DNA from: Gordonia pseudamarae
GTDB lineage: Bacteria; Actinomycetota; Actinomycetes; Mycobacteriales; Mycobacteriaceae
Reading direction: 5' to 3'
Assembly: GCF_025273675.1 (NCBI RefSeq)
Contig: NZ_CP045809.1
Location: 2,232,001-2,296,000, forward strand
Length of the DNA: 64,000 bases
The notes below the pieces were generated by a model. The model did no database searches and was not told where the DNA came from. It saw only the letters and a program-made list of their open reading frames with translations. How positions within the stretch are numbered: position 1 is the stretch's first letter; the number at the start of each line of letters is the position of its first letter. Shown here piece by piece: positions 1 through 7,403 of this stretch. The position numbers and the translations under genes were made by a program.

Positions 1-649
1 TCGCCGGATCCTTCGGGTTGGCCAGTCGTAGCGCCTCGAGTGCGGCCTGTGCGTCCTGGGACAGCTCGCGTGATTCGTAGTGGGTGCCCAGCGCGACATC
101 GACCACTACGTCGCGCCTGCCGTCGTCGACGAGCTGCGCGCAGGGGATGGCCAGCCAGACCGCGGCCGCGGCATTCTTGCTGCCTGGTCCGAACCGGATC
201 TGGGCGACGCAGTCCAGGTCCTGGCCCACGTACACCTCGTCGTCGGCGTACGGGGTGTCGGTGGCGGGTGTGAAGCCCTGCGCGGTGAGATCGTCGGAGA
301 CGGATCTGGCTGCGCCTCGTTGACCCGACGAATTGAGCACACGCACCTGGAAGCCGGACAGCGCGGCGGGGGCGATCGTCTTCATCTCCTCGTTGTCCAC
401 CACGGTCAGTGTCGTCGAGGTGGGCGTGGTGGTGTCCGCCGGTGCCGATGCCGCCGGTGGCGCGGGCAGCGGAGCGGGGCAGGCGGTGGGGGTGGGGTCG
501 TCACCGGACTTGACCGCGGCGATACACCACACGACGAGCGCCAGGACGGCGAGGACCGTGACGGTGATCAGGACGGGTTCACTGCGACGCCGCCGATACG
601 GCCGACCCTTCCGGTCGGTCGTCGAACCTGCCGCGATCTGGGACACCAC
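1..649 (-). CDS. cei: Envelope integrity protein Cei, LytR_C domain (partial, runs off the window)
   Basis: The reading frame runs on the minus strand from GTG at 649 (a second GTG lies at 646) to the window edge, so the C-terminus is missing. The product starts with a short basic cytoplasmic stretch (KGRPYRRRRSEP), then one membrane segment (LITVTVLAVLALVVWCIA), a Pro/Ala/Thr-rich linker and a LytR C-terminal type domain beginning near FQVRVLNSSG. This is the layout of Cei, a membrane-anchored envelope integrity protein. An AGGAG motif about 11 bases before GTG 649 supports the start. The divergent DUF4193 gene next door matches the Rv2700-Rv2699c order of Mycobacterium. Confidence 0.8.
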   Translation of the reverse strand, partial: MVSQIAAGSTTDRKGRPYRRRRSEPVLITVTVLAVLALVVWCIAAVKSGDDPTPTACPAPLPAPPAASAPADTTTPTSTTLTVVDNEEMKTIAPAALSGFQVRVLNSSGQRGAARSVSDDLTAQGFTPATDTPYADDEVYVGQDLDCVAQIRFGPGSKNAAAAVWLAIPCAQLVDDGRRDVVVDVALGTHYESRELSQDAQAALEALRLANPKDPA

Positions 650-1199
650 CGTGGACGCCGCTCCTCTCGATTCCCGCGTGACTGCGCCCACTCTAGGCCA
701 TGTCTCCCGTGATCGGTCCGGCGGCGACTCCTCCGGCGGTGTCGGTGTGCGGAGTCTTTCCGTGGCGCCCTCGCCGTAGGCGGCGGGTGCCGGCACCTGT
801 ATGGATGTGTGAGCGGTACGGTGACCGGCGAGGATCGGTACGGTGGTACGGCTGTGACTCCCGCACAATTTCGTCGTTGACTTTTCGGTGGTCGACACAC
901 TATGCTTCGGGCGCCCGGGCTAGTGAGCAGTCGAAGAACGGGCCCGAATTGACACGGAAAATTGTCACTGACGTACGTACAGGTTCGGGGACGAAGTGCG
1001 GGATTGCATGACGAAGTGCGGGATTGCATTGAGTGGTGGAGCATCGCGCGACGCCACTTCGCCGCCGATCGCGGCAGGGTTCGCCCGTTACCCGGCCACC
1101 GCCCGGAATAACTCCGGACGGGGTGGTGCTTGCTTCGGTATCCGGCCACAAGCCGGGACCGGTAGGCGCCCTCAACGCTGACACAAGGTAAGGCACACA
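650..1199. other. Long intergenic region between cei and the DUF4193 gene
   Basis: About 550 bases separate two divergent genes. No convincing gene is present; the open frames here have no recognisable protein features. The stretch must hold both promoters. It contains a tandem duplication of a 20-base unit at 990-1029. The only Shine-Dalgarno-like motif close to a start is AAGGTAAGG just before the DUF4193 ATG. Confidence 0.5.
990..1029. repeat. Tandem repeat, 2 x 20 bp
   Basis: GACGAAGTGCGGGATTGCAT occurs twice in direct succession with no mismatch, about 170 bases upstream of the DUF4193 gene. It is one of seven short tandem repeats in the core part of the window. Confidence 0.9.
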
Positions 1200-1499
1200 A
1201 TGGCTACTGACTACGACGCCCCACGTCGAACCGAGACCGAAGACCTCAACGAGGACTCGCTCGAAGAATTGAAAGCCCGTCGCAGCGAGGCGCAGTCCTC
1301 GTCCGTCGACGTGGACGAGAGTGACACCGCCGAATCGTTCGAGCTTCCGGGCGCGGACCTGTCCGGCGAGGAACTGTCGGTCCGGGTCATCCCCAAGCAG
1401 GCCGACGAGTTCACGTGTACGAGTTGTTTTCTCGTCTACCATCGCAGCCGGCTGGCCCGCGAGAACGGCAACTCTATGGTGTGCGTGGACTGCGCCTGA
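1200..1499 (+). CDS. DUF4193 family protein
   Basis: A 99-residue acidic protein with two CxxC pairs near the C-terminus (CTSC at 73-76, CVDC at 95-98), which probably bind one zinc ion. The N-terminal two thirds is charged and looks disordered. This is the DUF4193 family (Rv2699c in M. tuberculosis), conserved in Actinobacteria; its function is not known. The length is normal for the family. AAGGTAAGG just upstream of ATG 1200 fits a ribosome binding site. A terminator hairpin follows at 1562-1597. Confidence 0.9.
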   Translation: MATDYDAPRRTETEDLNEDSLEELKARRSEAQSSSVDVDESDTAESFELPGADLSGEELSVRVIPKQADEFTCTSCFLVYHRSRLARENGNSMVCVDCA

Positions 1500-1561
1500 T
1501 CACATCGACACCGCGGCCACCAGCCTGACCGGCCGCGTCACGGCGATCAGTCGCCGACACG

Positions 1562-1597
1562 AAAAAACCGGACCACGATGCACGGGGTCCGGTTTTT
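1562..1597. terminator. Bidirectional rho-independent terminator
   Basis: AAAAACCGGACC at 1563-1574 pairs perfectly with GGTCCGGTTTTT at 1586-1597. With an A tract on one side and a T tract on the other it can end transcription of both convergent genes, DUF4193 (+) and DUF3093 (-). Confidence 0.9.
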
Positions 1598-1693
1598 GTG
1601 TGCCCCGATTGTCGTTGTGTGCCCCGACTGCGTTCTGCCGGTCCGAGGCACTATGGCCGATCCGATGGACGAGACCATCCGGTGCCGCCGGGC

Positions 1694-2299
1694 TCAGGAC
1701 TGTTGATCGCGCGGCTTGCCCGCGGGCGGTGCCGCCGCGTCGTCGATCCCCAGCGCCGCCAGCAGGCGATCGGGGTGCCGGGTCGAGACCAGCCAGTAGG
1801 GCGTCGGGTCGTCCGGGTCATCGAGCACCAACAGCACCATCGTCTTGATCCAGGTCCGGTGCATCAGGTAGGCGGCGGGGTCGAGCTGGCGTCCCAGTGC
1901 CGCCGATTTGGCCGTGGCGGCCACCGTGGCACCGCGCGCGATCACCTCGCGCGGAAGTCTGGCCTTGTCGGCGATCAGCTCACCGTCGGCGGTCACCGCC
2001 ACCCGGGCGCGTCCCATCGACCACAGCAGCGCCGCCGCGAGTATTCCGACGACCACATATCCGGCGACACTCCAGACCGACCGGTGCGCCGACAGCTGGA
2101 TCTCGTACCCGACGACACCGGTCACGACGGCCGCGGCCGCCCACCACCACAGTGGGACGGTGAGGCGTTCGTCGTAGCGATGGGCCTGTCCCGACCCCGC
2201 GGTGTGCGATTTCGTGCCGGATCCGGGTTGTGGGGTGTCGGGACCGTGTCCGGGGGCCCGGTCTGCCGGCGAGTTGTGCGGTGATTGGGGTGATGCCAC
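1694..2299 (-). CDS. DUF3093 family membrane protein
   Basis: About 201 residues from GTG 2299. After a polar N-terminal tail of roughly 45 residues there are two adjacent membrane segments (around WWWAAAAVVTGVVGY and VAGYVVVGILAAALLW), then a soluble C-terminal domain with RARVAVTADGELIADKARLP and a WIKTMVLLVLDD strand. This is the DUF3093 family (Rv2698); no function is established. It is divergent from dut with 65 bases between the starts, the conserved neighbourhood of this family. Confidence 0.82.
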   Translation of the reverse strand: MASPQSPHNSPADRAPGHGPDTPQPGSGTKSHTAGSGQAHRYDERLTVPLWWWAAAAVVTGVVGYEIQLSAHRSVWSVAGYVVVGILAAALLWSMGRARVAVTADGELIADKARLPREVIARGATVAATAKSAALGRQLDPAAYLMHRTWIKTMVLLVLDDPDDPTPYWLVSTRHPDRLLAALGIDDAAAPPAGKPRDQQS

Positions 2300-2364
2300 G
2301 GCGACCAGCCTAGTCCGCGGGCCGGGCGCCGGGTGTGTGGTGGTCCGGCGGTAGTGTGCCGTGC

Positions 2365-2832
2365 GTGAGCGCCGAACCCGCATCCGTGATCGCCATCCGC
2401 CGACTGGACCCCGATCTGCCGTTGCCGACCCGGGCACATCCCGGTGACGCGGGGGTCGACCTGTGTTCGGTCGCCGATCTCGAGCTGCCGCCCGGGCACC
2501 GCCGGCTCGTCGGGACCGGCGTGGCGGTCGCGATCCCCGTCGGCATGGTCGGGCTGATCCATCCGCGGTCGGGTCTGGCCGCACGCACCGGACTGTCGAT
2601 CGTGAACACCCCCGGCACCATCGACGCCGGCTATCGCGGCGAGATCAAGGTGTGCCTGATCAACCATGATCCCGACACGCCGATCGCCATCGCGCGCGGC
2701 GATCGGATCGCCCAGCTCGTCGTGCAGCGTGTGGAGTTGCCCGAGTTCGTCGAGGTGGACGAGCTCGATGACACCAGCCGCGGTTCGGGCGGATACGGCT
2801 CCAGCGGCGGTCACGCCGCGTTGGAGGGCTGA
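2365..2832 (+). CDS. dut: dUTP diphosphatase (dUTPase)
   Basis: Hydrolyses dUTP to dUMP and diphosphate, keeping uracil out of DNA and supplying dUMP for dTMP synthesis. The 155-residue product has all five trimeric dUTPase motifs in order: HPGDAGVDL (25-33), PRSGLAART (67-75), TIDAGYRGE with the catalytic Asp (85-93), GDRIAQLVV (112-120) and the C-terminal Gly-rich [10 protein letters not shown] (139-148). GTG 2365 places motif 1 at the usual distance from the N-terminus. It lies upstream of the DUF3710 gene on the same strand, with a 3 x 23 bp repeat between them. Confidence 0.97.
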   Translation: MSAEPASVIAIRRLDPDLPLPTRAHPGDAGVDLCSVADLELPPGHRRLVGTGVAVAIPVGMVGLIHPRSGLAARTGLSIVNTPGTIDAGYRGEIKVCLINHDPDTPIAIARGDRIAQLVVQRVELPEFVEVDELDDTSRGSGGYGSSGGHAALEG

Positions 2833-2846
2833 CCCGTCGCCGGAGG

Positions 2847-2915
2847 CCGGTGACGGCCCGGTTGCGGCCCCGGTGACGGCCCGGTTGCGGCCCCGGTGAC
2901 GGCCCGGTTGCGGCA
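2847..2915. repeat. Tandem repeat, 3 x 23 bp
   Basis: A 23-base unit beginning CCGGTGACGGCCCGGTTGCG is repeated at 2847-2869, 2870-2892 and 2893-2915, with only the last base of the third copy different. It sits between dut and the DUF3710 gene. Confidence 0.9.
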
Positions 2916-2989
2916 CAGTCGTGCCGGGGTGGACTACCCTGCAATGCGGATCAGCTGATCGTCAGGGACTCACGCAAGGAGGCGTCGAA

Positions 2990-3868
2990 ATGGCTCGGCA
3001 GAACGCGAACCAGGGGTTGAGCATCGGCCAGGCAGCCGGTCCGTACGATATCGACGCACTGGTCACTTCGCTTGCGGAGCTACAGAATTCGCACCTTGAC
3101 CTGGGGTCGGTGCTGGTTCCGGTGGTCGAGGGCGGGCAGGTCACCGTCGAGATGACCGCCGATCATCAGCCGGAGGCGGTGTATCTGGTGACACCGTTCG
3201 GCCGGATCGGCGTCGCGGCGTTCGCCGCTCCCAAGACTCCGGGCCTGTGGCGCGAAGTGGTGCGCGAGCTCGCCGAGTCGTTGCGCGACAGCGGGGCCGG
3301 CACGTCGATCGAGGACGGGCACTGGGGCCGGGAGGTGGTTGCCGAGGTGCCGGGAACCGTGCACAGGTTCATCGGTGTCGACGGTCCGCGCTGGCTCGTG
3401 CGGTGTGTCTCCAGCGGGCCGACCGAGGCCACCGAGCCGCTCAGTCAGCTCGCCCGGGCGGTCCTGGCCGAGTCGGTGGTCCGGCGTGGCAACGAGCCGT
3501 ACCCACCGCGGGAGGCGCTGCCGATCGAGCTTCCCGACGTGCTCGCCGCCCAGGTTGCCGCGGCGCAGCAGGAGATGGCCGAGTCGGGGGAGCCGGGGTT
3601 CGAGAACATCGACGCCGGTGCGGACGAGGTGAGCGAACAGGGGCTGGACGCACAGGGGTTCAATTCCGATGGCGTGAGCGCGGGTGGCGCGCTCGACCAG
3701 CTGGCGCAGGCGACCGTGGTGCCCTCGGACGAGCCCGACTACGACGACCCGGTCGCCGACGATCACGGCGACGATCCGGACGGGCAGGCTCAGGATCCCG
3801 CCCGGGGTGCGGATGCGCCGTCGACGGGTTCTGCGATGCAGCGGTTGCGCAGGTCCTGGCGTCGCTGA
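2990..3868 (+). CDS. DUF3710 family protein
   Basis: A 292-residue soluble protein. An N-terminal alpha/beta domain (about residues 10-190, including GPYDIDAL and VYLVTPFGRIGVAAFAAP) is followed by an acidic, low-complexity tail rich in D, G and Q. This is the DUF3710 family (Rv2696c), found next to dut across Actinobacteria, function unknown. ATG 2990 is preceded by a perfect AAGGAGG at 2977-2983, which fixes the start. Confidence 0.88.
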   Translation: MARQNANQGLSIGQAAGPYDIDALVTSLAELQNSHLDLGSVLVPVVEGGQVTVEMTADHQPEAVYLVTPFGRIGVAAFAAPKTPGLWREVVRELAESLRDSGAGTSIEDGHWGREVVAEVPGTVHRFIGVDGPRWLVRCVSSGPTEATEPLSQLARAVLAESVVRRGNEPYPPREALPIELPDVLAAQVAAAQQEMAESGEPGFENIDAGADEVSEQGLDAQGFNSDGVSAGGALDQLAQATVVPSDEPDYDDPVADDHGDDPDGQAQDPARGADAPSTGSAMQRLRRSWRR

Positions 3869-3958
3869 TCGCGCGTCCCCGAGGTGTGTCCCCGACGGAG
3901 CGATCTCCTCAGGGTGTGGTGAGCCTGGCCCGTGCGGTGGATCAGCGGACGCGGTGAA

Positions 3959-4744
3959 TCAGAGCAGCGCCGTCCACGTCCGGGCCGTGGTGTCACCGAG
4001 GAGCGCCGGGTCGGTGCCCCATTCGGCGAGCGGCAGTTCGGTCACGGCGGCCCGGGGTGCGGCCTCGCACCAGGCGCGCGCCACCAGCAGCGGGTGGATC
4101 GGGTCGTCGAGGGAGGCGGTGATCGCCAGCGGTGTCCGCAGCCGCGCGATCTCGTCGGTGCGCGGGCTCACGAACGCCGCGGCCTGGCGGAGCTGGCTTT
4201 CGAGGCGGTCCCCGAAGAACGCCCACGACCGGGCCAGCTCGTCGGCCAGCCATGCCGGCGACGACGCGCGCATCGCCGAAATCGTCGCCTCCAGGCCGAG
4301 GTCGCGGATCGAATCGGCGGTGGCGGTGGCCGATGCCCGGGCCGGGGCATGCCTGTCGTCGCCCGACCACGGCGGTAGCGCGGCCAGGATTCCCGCACAC
4401 CGGCCGACGGTCGGATCGGGTGCGGACAGCTCGCGTGTCAACGCCCACCGCACGGCGAGGGCCGCCCCGATCGACACGCCGCCGACGAGGATCGACCGAT
4501 GGTTGCGGGCGGCCTCGTCCAGGACGGCGAGATGCCCGGCGACCAGGTCGTCGGCCGGCTGGGAGGCGATCAGTTCCAGCCCGAGTCGGGTCGCGGCGGG
4601 TCCGAATGCGCGCTGAACATAGTCGGCGTCGGACCCGGTCCCCGGTAGCCCGACCAGCGCCGTCGGGTACTGCCCGTGCGGCTCACCGGTGGCCGGATCG
4701 GTGCGCGAGGATGAATCGGTGGACAACTCGGAACCCGTCGGCAT
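3959..4744 (-). CDS. Alpha/beta-hydrolase-like protein (Rv2695-type)
   Basis: A 261-residue protein without signal peptide. A hydrolase-like core is suggested by the early strand TALVGLPGTGSDADYV and by LVGGVSIGAALAVRWAL, in which GVSIG is a nucleophile-elbow (GxSxG) motif; PLAITASLDDPIHPLLVA contains the typical late Asp. The position between DUF3710 and the OB-fold gene matches Rv2695. Substrate is unknown. The gene is convergent with DUF3710, with about 90 bases between them. Confidence 0.75.
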   Translation of the reverse strand: MPTGSELSTDSSSRTDPATGEPHGQYPTALVGLPGTGSDADYVQRAFGPAATRLGLELIASQPADDLVAGHLAVLDEAARNHRSILVGGVSIGAALAVRWALTRELSAPDPTVGRCAGILAALPPWSGDDRHAPARASATATADSIRDLGLEATISAMRASSPAWLADELARSWAFFGDRLESQLRQAAAFVSPRTDEIARLRTPLAITASLDDPIHPLLVARAWCEAAPRAAVTELPLAEWGTDPALLGDTTARTWTALL

Positions 4745-4856
4745 GTAACGATGATGCCTGGCGTTGGATCTGGTGTGGGCGGGGGTCTACAGTGGCGGAT
4801 ATTCGGTGGTACGCCATCGGCCACAACGATAATCACCAGTGGTGCTTGGAGCGGCA

Positions 4857-5231
4857 ATGACAACGGCTGGATATCTCAAGAGGCTGACTCGTCGGTTGAC
4901 GGAGGATCTCGGTGAGGTCGAGACCGAACGCATCTCACGGGAGTCTCTGGCGCGTGGCGGCCAGCGGGCCGCGGAGTGCTGCCGGGGCGACGAGGTCACG
5001 ATGCACGGTGAGTTGAGGTCGGTGGAGACGTGCTCACGCACCGCCAAGGCCGGCGTGAAGGCCGAGTTCTTCGACGGCAGTGACACGGTGATCCTCAAAT
5101 GGCTCGGCCGCAACCGGATCCCGGGCATCGAACCCGGCCGGACGGTGACCGTGCGCGGCAGACTCGCCGAGCACGACGGCAGCAAGGTCATCTACAACCC
5201 GTACTACGAGTTGTATGGCGCCGACGACTGA
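4857..5231 (+). CDS. OB-fold nucleic acid binding domain protein
   Basis: A 124-residue protein. The N-terminal helix (GYLKRLTRRLTEDL) is followed by an OB-fold: EVTMHGELRSVET, then AEFFDGSDTVILKWLGR, GRTVTVRGRLAE and KVIYNPYYELY. This is the Rv2694c family, predicted to bind nucleic acid; no specific role is known. The start is ATG 4857, preceded by GGAG. The 3' end overlaps the next gene (DUF3159) by 17 bases, so the two are probably translated together. Confidence 0.85.
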   Translation: MTTAGYLKRLTRRLTEDLGEVETERISRESLARGGQRAAECCRGDEVTMHGELRSVETCSRTAKAGVKAEFFDGSDTVILKWLGRNRIPGIEPGRTVTVRGRLAEHDGSKVIYNPYYELYGADD

Positions 5232-5919
5232 TTCCGGCGCCCCTGACCCCGAGCGGTCAGCAGCAGACCCGACCGGTTCCGGCGCGCCGGACTCCGGGCG
5301 CTCCGGGCTCGCCCATGGTGGCGAGACGTCTCTGCTGGACCAGATGGGCGGGGTGTCGGGACTGATCTATTCGACGGTCCCGGTCGCCGTCTTCGTCCCC
5401 GCGAACGCGGTCGGTGGACTCGGCTGGGCCATCGGCACGGCGCTGGCGGCGGCGGCGGTGGTATTCGCGGTCCGGCTCATCCGCCGCGAAGGGCTCACCC
5501 CGGCGGTCTCGGGCCTGCTCGGTGTGGTGGTCTGCGCGTTCATCGCACATCGCGTGGGCGAGGCCAAGGGCTATTTTCTGTTCGGCATCTGGTCGATGCT
5601 GATCTATGCGGCCGCGTGTGTGGTGTCGATTCTGGTGCGGTGGCCACTGATCGGGGTCGCGTGGCATCTGGTGACCGGTGAGGGGATGGGCTGGCGCAGG
5701 CAGCCGGCGGTGCTGCGGGCCTACGATCTGGCGACGGCGTGCTGGGGGATCGTGTTCGGCGCGCGCTACCTCACCCAGTCGGCCCTCTACGACAACGACC
5801 GGACCGGCTGGCTCGCCGTGGCCCGCATCGGCATGGGCTGGCCGTTGACGGCGCTCGCGGCGATCGTCACCGTGTACCTGGTCCGCCGGGCGCTGGCGGT
5901 CAGTGCGTCACCTGCATAG
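5215..5919 (+). CDS. DUF3159 family integral membrane protein
   Basis: A 234-residue membrane protein. After a polar tail of about 40 residues there are about five hydrophobic segments (for example LIYSTVPVAVFVPANAV, AIGTALAAAAVVFAVRL and GLLGVVVCAFIAHRV). This is the DUF3159 family (Rv2693c), of unknown function. Start and end overlap neighbours: 17 bases with the OB-fold gene upstream and about 20 bases with the convergent TrkA gene downstream. Confidence 0.85.
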   Translation: MAPTTDSGAPDPERSAADPTGSGAPDSGRSGLAHGGETSLLDQMGGVSGLIYSTVPVAVFVPANAVGGLGWAIGTALAAAAVVFAVRLIRREGLTPAVSGLLGVVVCAFIAHRVGEAKGYFLFGIWSMLIYAAACVVSILVRWPLIGVAWHLVTGEGMGWRRQPAVLRAYDLATACWGIVFGARYLTQSALYDNDRTGWLAVARIGMGWPLTALAAIVTVYLVRRALAVSASPA

Positions 5920-6562
5920 CCGCGTACAGTGCGTCCTCGGTCTCCTCGGGGGCAATGAACACCAACTCGTCGCCGCCCTCGATCGAATCGTCGGACTGCG
6001 GCACGATGACGCGGCGCCCGCGCAGGATCGCAACCAGCGCCGCGTCGCGTGGTAGCGCCAGCTTGCGCACCGGTTTGCCGGCGAGCGGGGTGTTGGCGGG
6101 CAGCGTGAGCTCGACCAGGTTCGCCTGACCCTGCCGAAAGGTCATCAGACGCACCAGATCACCCACCGACACCGCCTCCTCGACCAGCGAGGCCAACAGC
6201 CGTGGTGTGGACACCGCGACGTCCACACCCCAGTCCTCGCCGAAGAGCCATTCGTTGCGGGGATCGTTGACCCGGGCCACGACCCGGTTGACGGCGAACT
6301 CGGTCTTCGCCAGCAGACTGACCACCAGGTTGGCCTTGTCGTCGCCGGTCGCGGCGATCATCACGTCGAACAGGTGCAGTTGGGCGCGTTCGAGATTGGT
6401 CAGCTCGCAGGCGTCGCCGAGGACCCAGGTGGCCTCGGGTACCGCCGCGGTGTCGATGTGCGAGGCGAGTCGCTCGAACAGGGTGACCTCGTGCGCGTTG
6501 GCGAGCAGTTCGCGCGCGATGGAGCGGCCGACGGCCCCGGCTCCGGCGATGGCGATCTTCAC
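5900..6562 (-). CDS. trkA: TrkA-family potassium regulatory subunit (CeoC-like)
   Basis: A 220-residue RCK protein. The N-terminal Rossmann fold (IAIAGAGAVGRSIA, GxGxxG) binds NAD(H) or a nucleotide; the C-terminal TrkA_C/RCK_C domain contains TPLAGKPVRKLALPRDA and GGDELVFIAPEE. Such proteins gate cytoplasmic K+ channels or transporters. The start is GTG 6560-6562. It lies 11 bases downstream of a second TrkA gene in the same operon, as in Rv2691-Rv2692. Its 3' end overlaps the convergent DUF3159 gene. Confidence 0.92.
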   Translation of the reverse strand: MKIAIAGAGAVGRSIARELLANAHEVTLFERLASHIDTAAVPEATWVLGDACELTNLERAQLHLFDVMIAATGDDKANLVVSLLAKTEFAVNRVVARVNDPRNEWLFGEDWGVDVAVSTPRLLASLVEEAVSVGDLVRLMTFRQGQANLVELTLPANTPLAGKPVRKLALPRDAALVAILRGRRVIVPQSDDSIEGGDELVFIAPEETEDALYAAMQVTH

Positions 6563-6573
6563 GGCACCCTCCC

Positions 6574-7239
6574 TCAGTCCCGTGCCGGGGCAGGTCCGGC
6601 GGCCAGGGCCCGGGCGGTGGCCAGGTTGTCGAGCAGGACCGCGGTATACACCTGGTCGTCCTGCTGAATGACCGTCTTGACATCGGGCAGGATCATCCGG
6701 CCCACTCGGCTGACGAAGGCGATACGCGCCCCGGTCTGCTCCTGGAACCGGCCCACCGTGGTGCCGATCCACGATTCGTCGACATCGATGCGGGCCACCC
6801 CGAGCGTGCCGGACGGATCGCGCCATTCGATGGTGTTGGCGGTCTCGTCGAGCGCCGAGACGAAACGTTCGGTGGTCCACGGGACGGTGGCGACGGTCGG
6901 AATCCCGAGCCGTTCGTATACCTCGGCGCGGCGGGCGTCGTAGATGCGGGCGACGACGCGCGGCACGCCGAAGGTCTCGCGGGCCACCCGTGCGGCGATG
7001 ATGTTGGAGTTGTCGCCCGAGGACACGGCGGCGAACGCATCGGCTGTTTCGATGCCGGCCCGGACCAGTACGTCGCGGTCGAATCCGACGCCGACGACTT
7101 TCGCGCCGCCGAACTGCTGGTCGAGCCGGATGAACGAGGTGGCGTCGCGGTCGATGATCGAGACCTCGTGGCCGCGGCGGTTCATGGACATCGCCAACGA
7201 TGATCCGACCCTGCCGCACCCCATGATGACTACGCGCAC
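6574..7239 (-). CDS. trkA: TrkA-family potassium regulatory subunit (CeoB-like)
   Basis: About 221 residues. The N-terminal Rossmann domain starts VRVVIMGCGRVGSSLA (GxGxxG) with the acidic end of beta-2 at SIIDRD; the C-terminal RCK_C domain includes GARIAFVSRVGRMILPD. It is the first gene of a two-gene TrkA operon. GTG 7239 is preferred over ATG 7257, because an AAGGA motif lies seven bases upstream of the GTG and inside the longer form. The divergent APC permease downstream is a potassium-importer candidate, so the three genes may act together. Confidence 0.92.
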   Translation of the reverse strand: MRVVIMGCGRVGSSLAMSMNRRGHEVSIIDRDATSFIRLDQQFGGAKVVGVGFDRDVLVRAGIETADAFAAVSSGDNSNIIAARVARETFGVPRVVARIYDARRAEVYERLGIPTVATVPWTTERFVSALDETANTIEWRDPSGTLGVARIDVDESWIGTTVGRFQEQTGARIAFVSRVGRMILPDVKTVIQQDDQVYTAVLLDNLATARALAAGPAPARD

Positions 7240-7403
7240 TCGGGCGTCCTTTCCCACACGTGACGTTGCTCAACGTACCCCGCGCCGTCGGCGGATGCGA
7301 CGGCGGATGCGACGGCGGACGGCGCGATCGGCGGCCGTGACGGCGGCCCGAGGCTCACTTGTCGGGCCCGGTGGTCTTTGCGATGGGCACGGCCTAGTGT
7401 TGC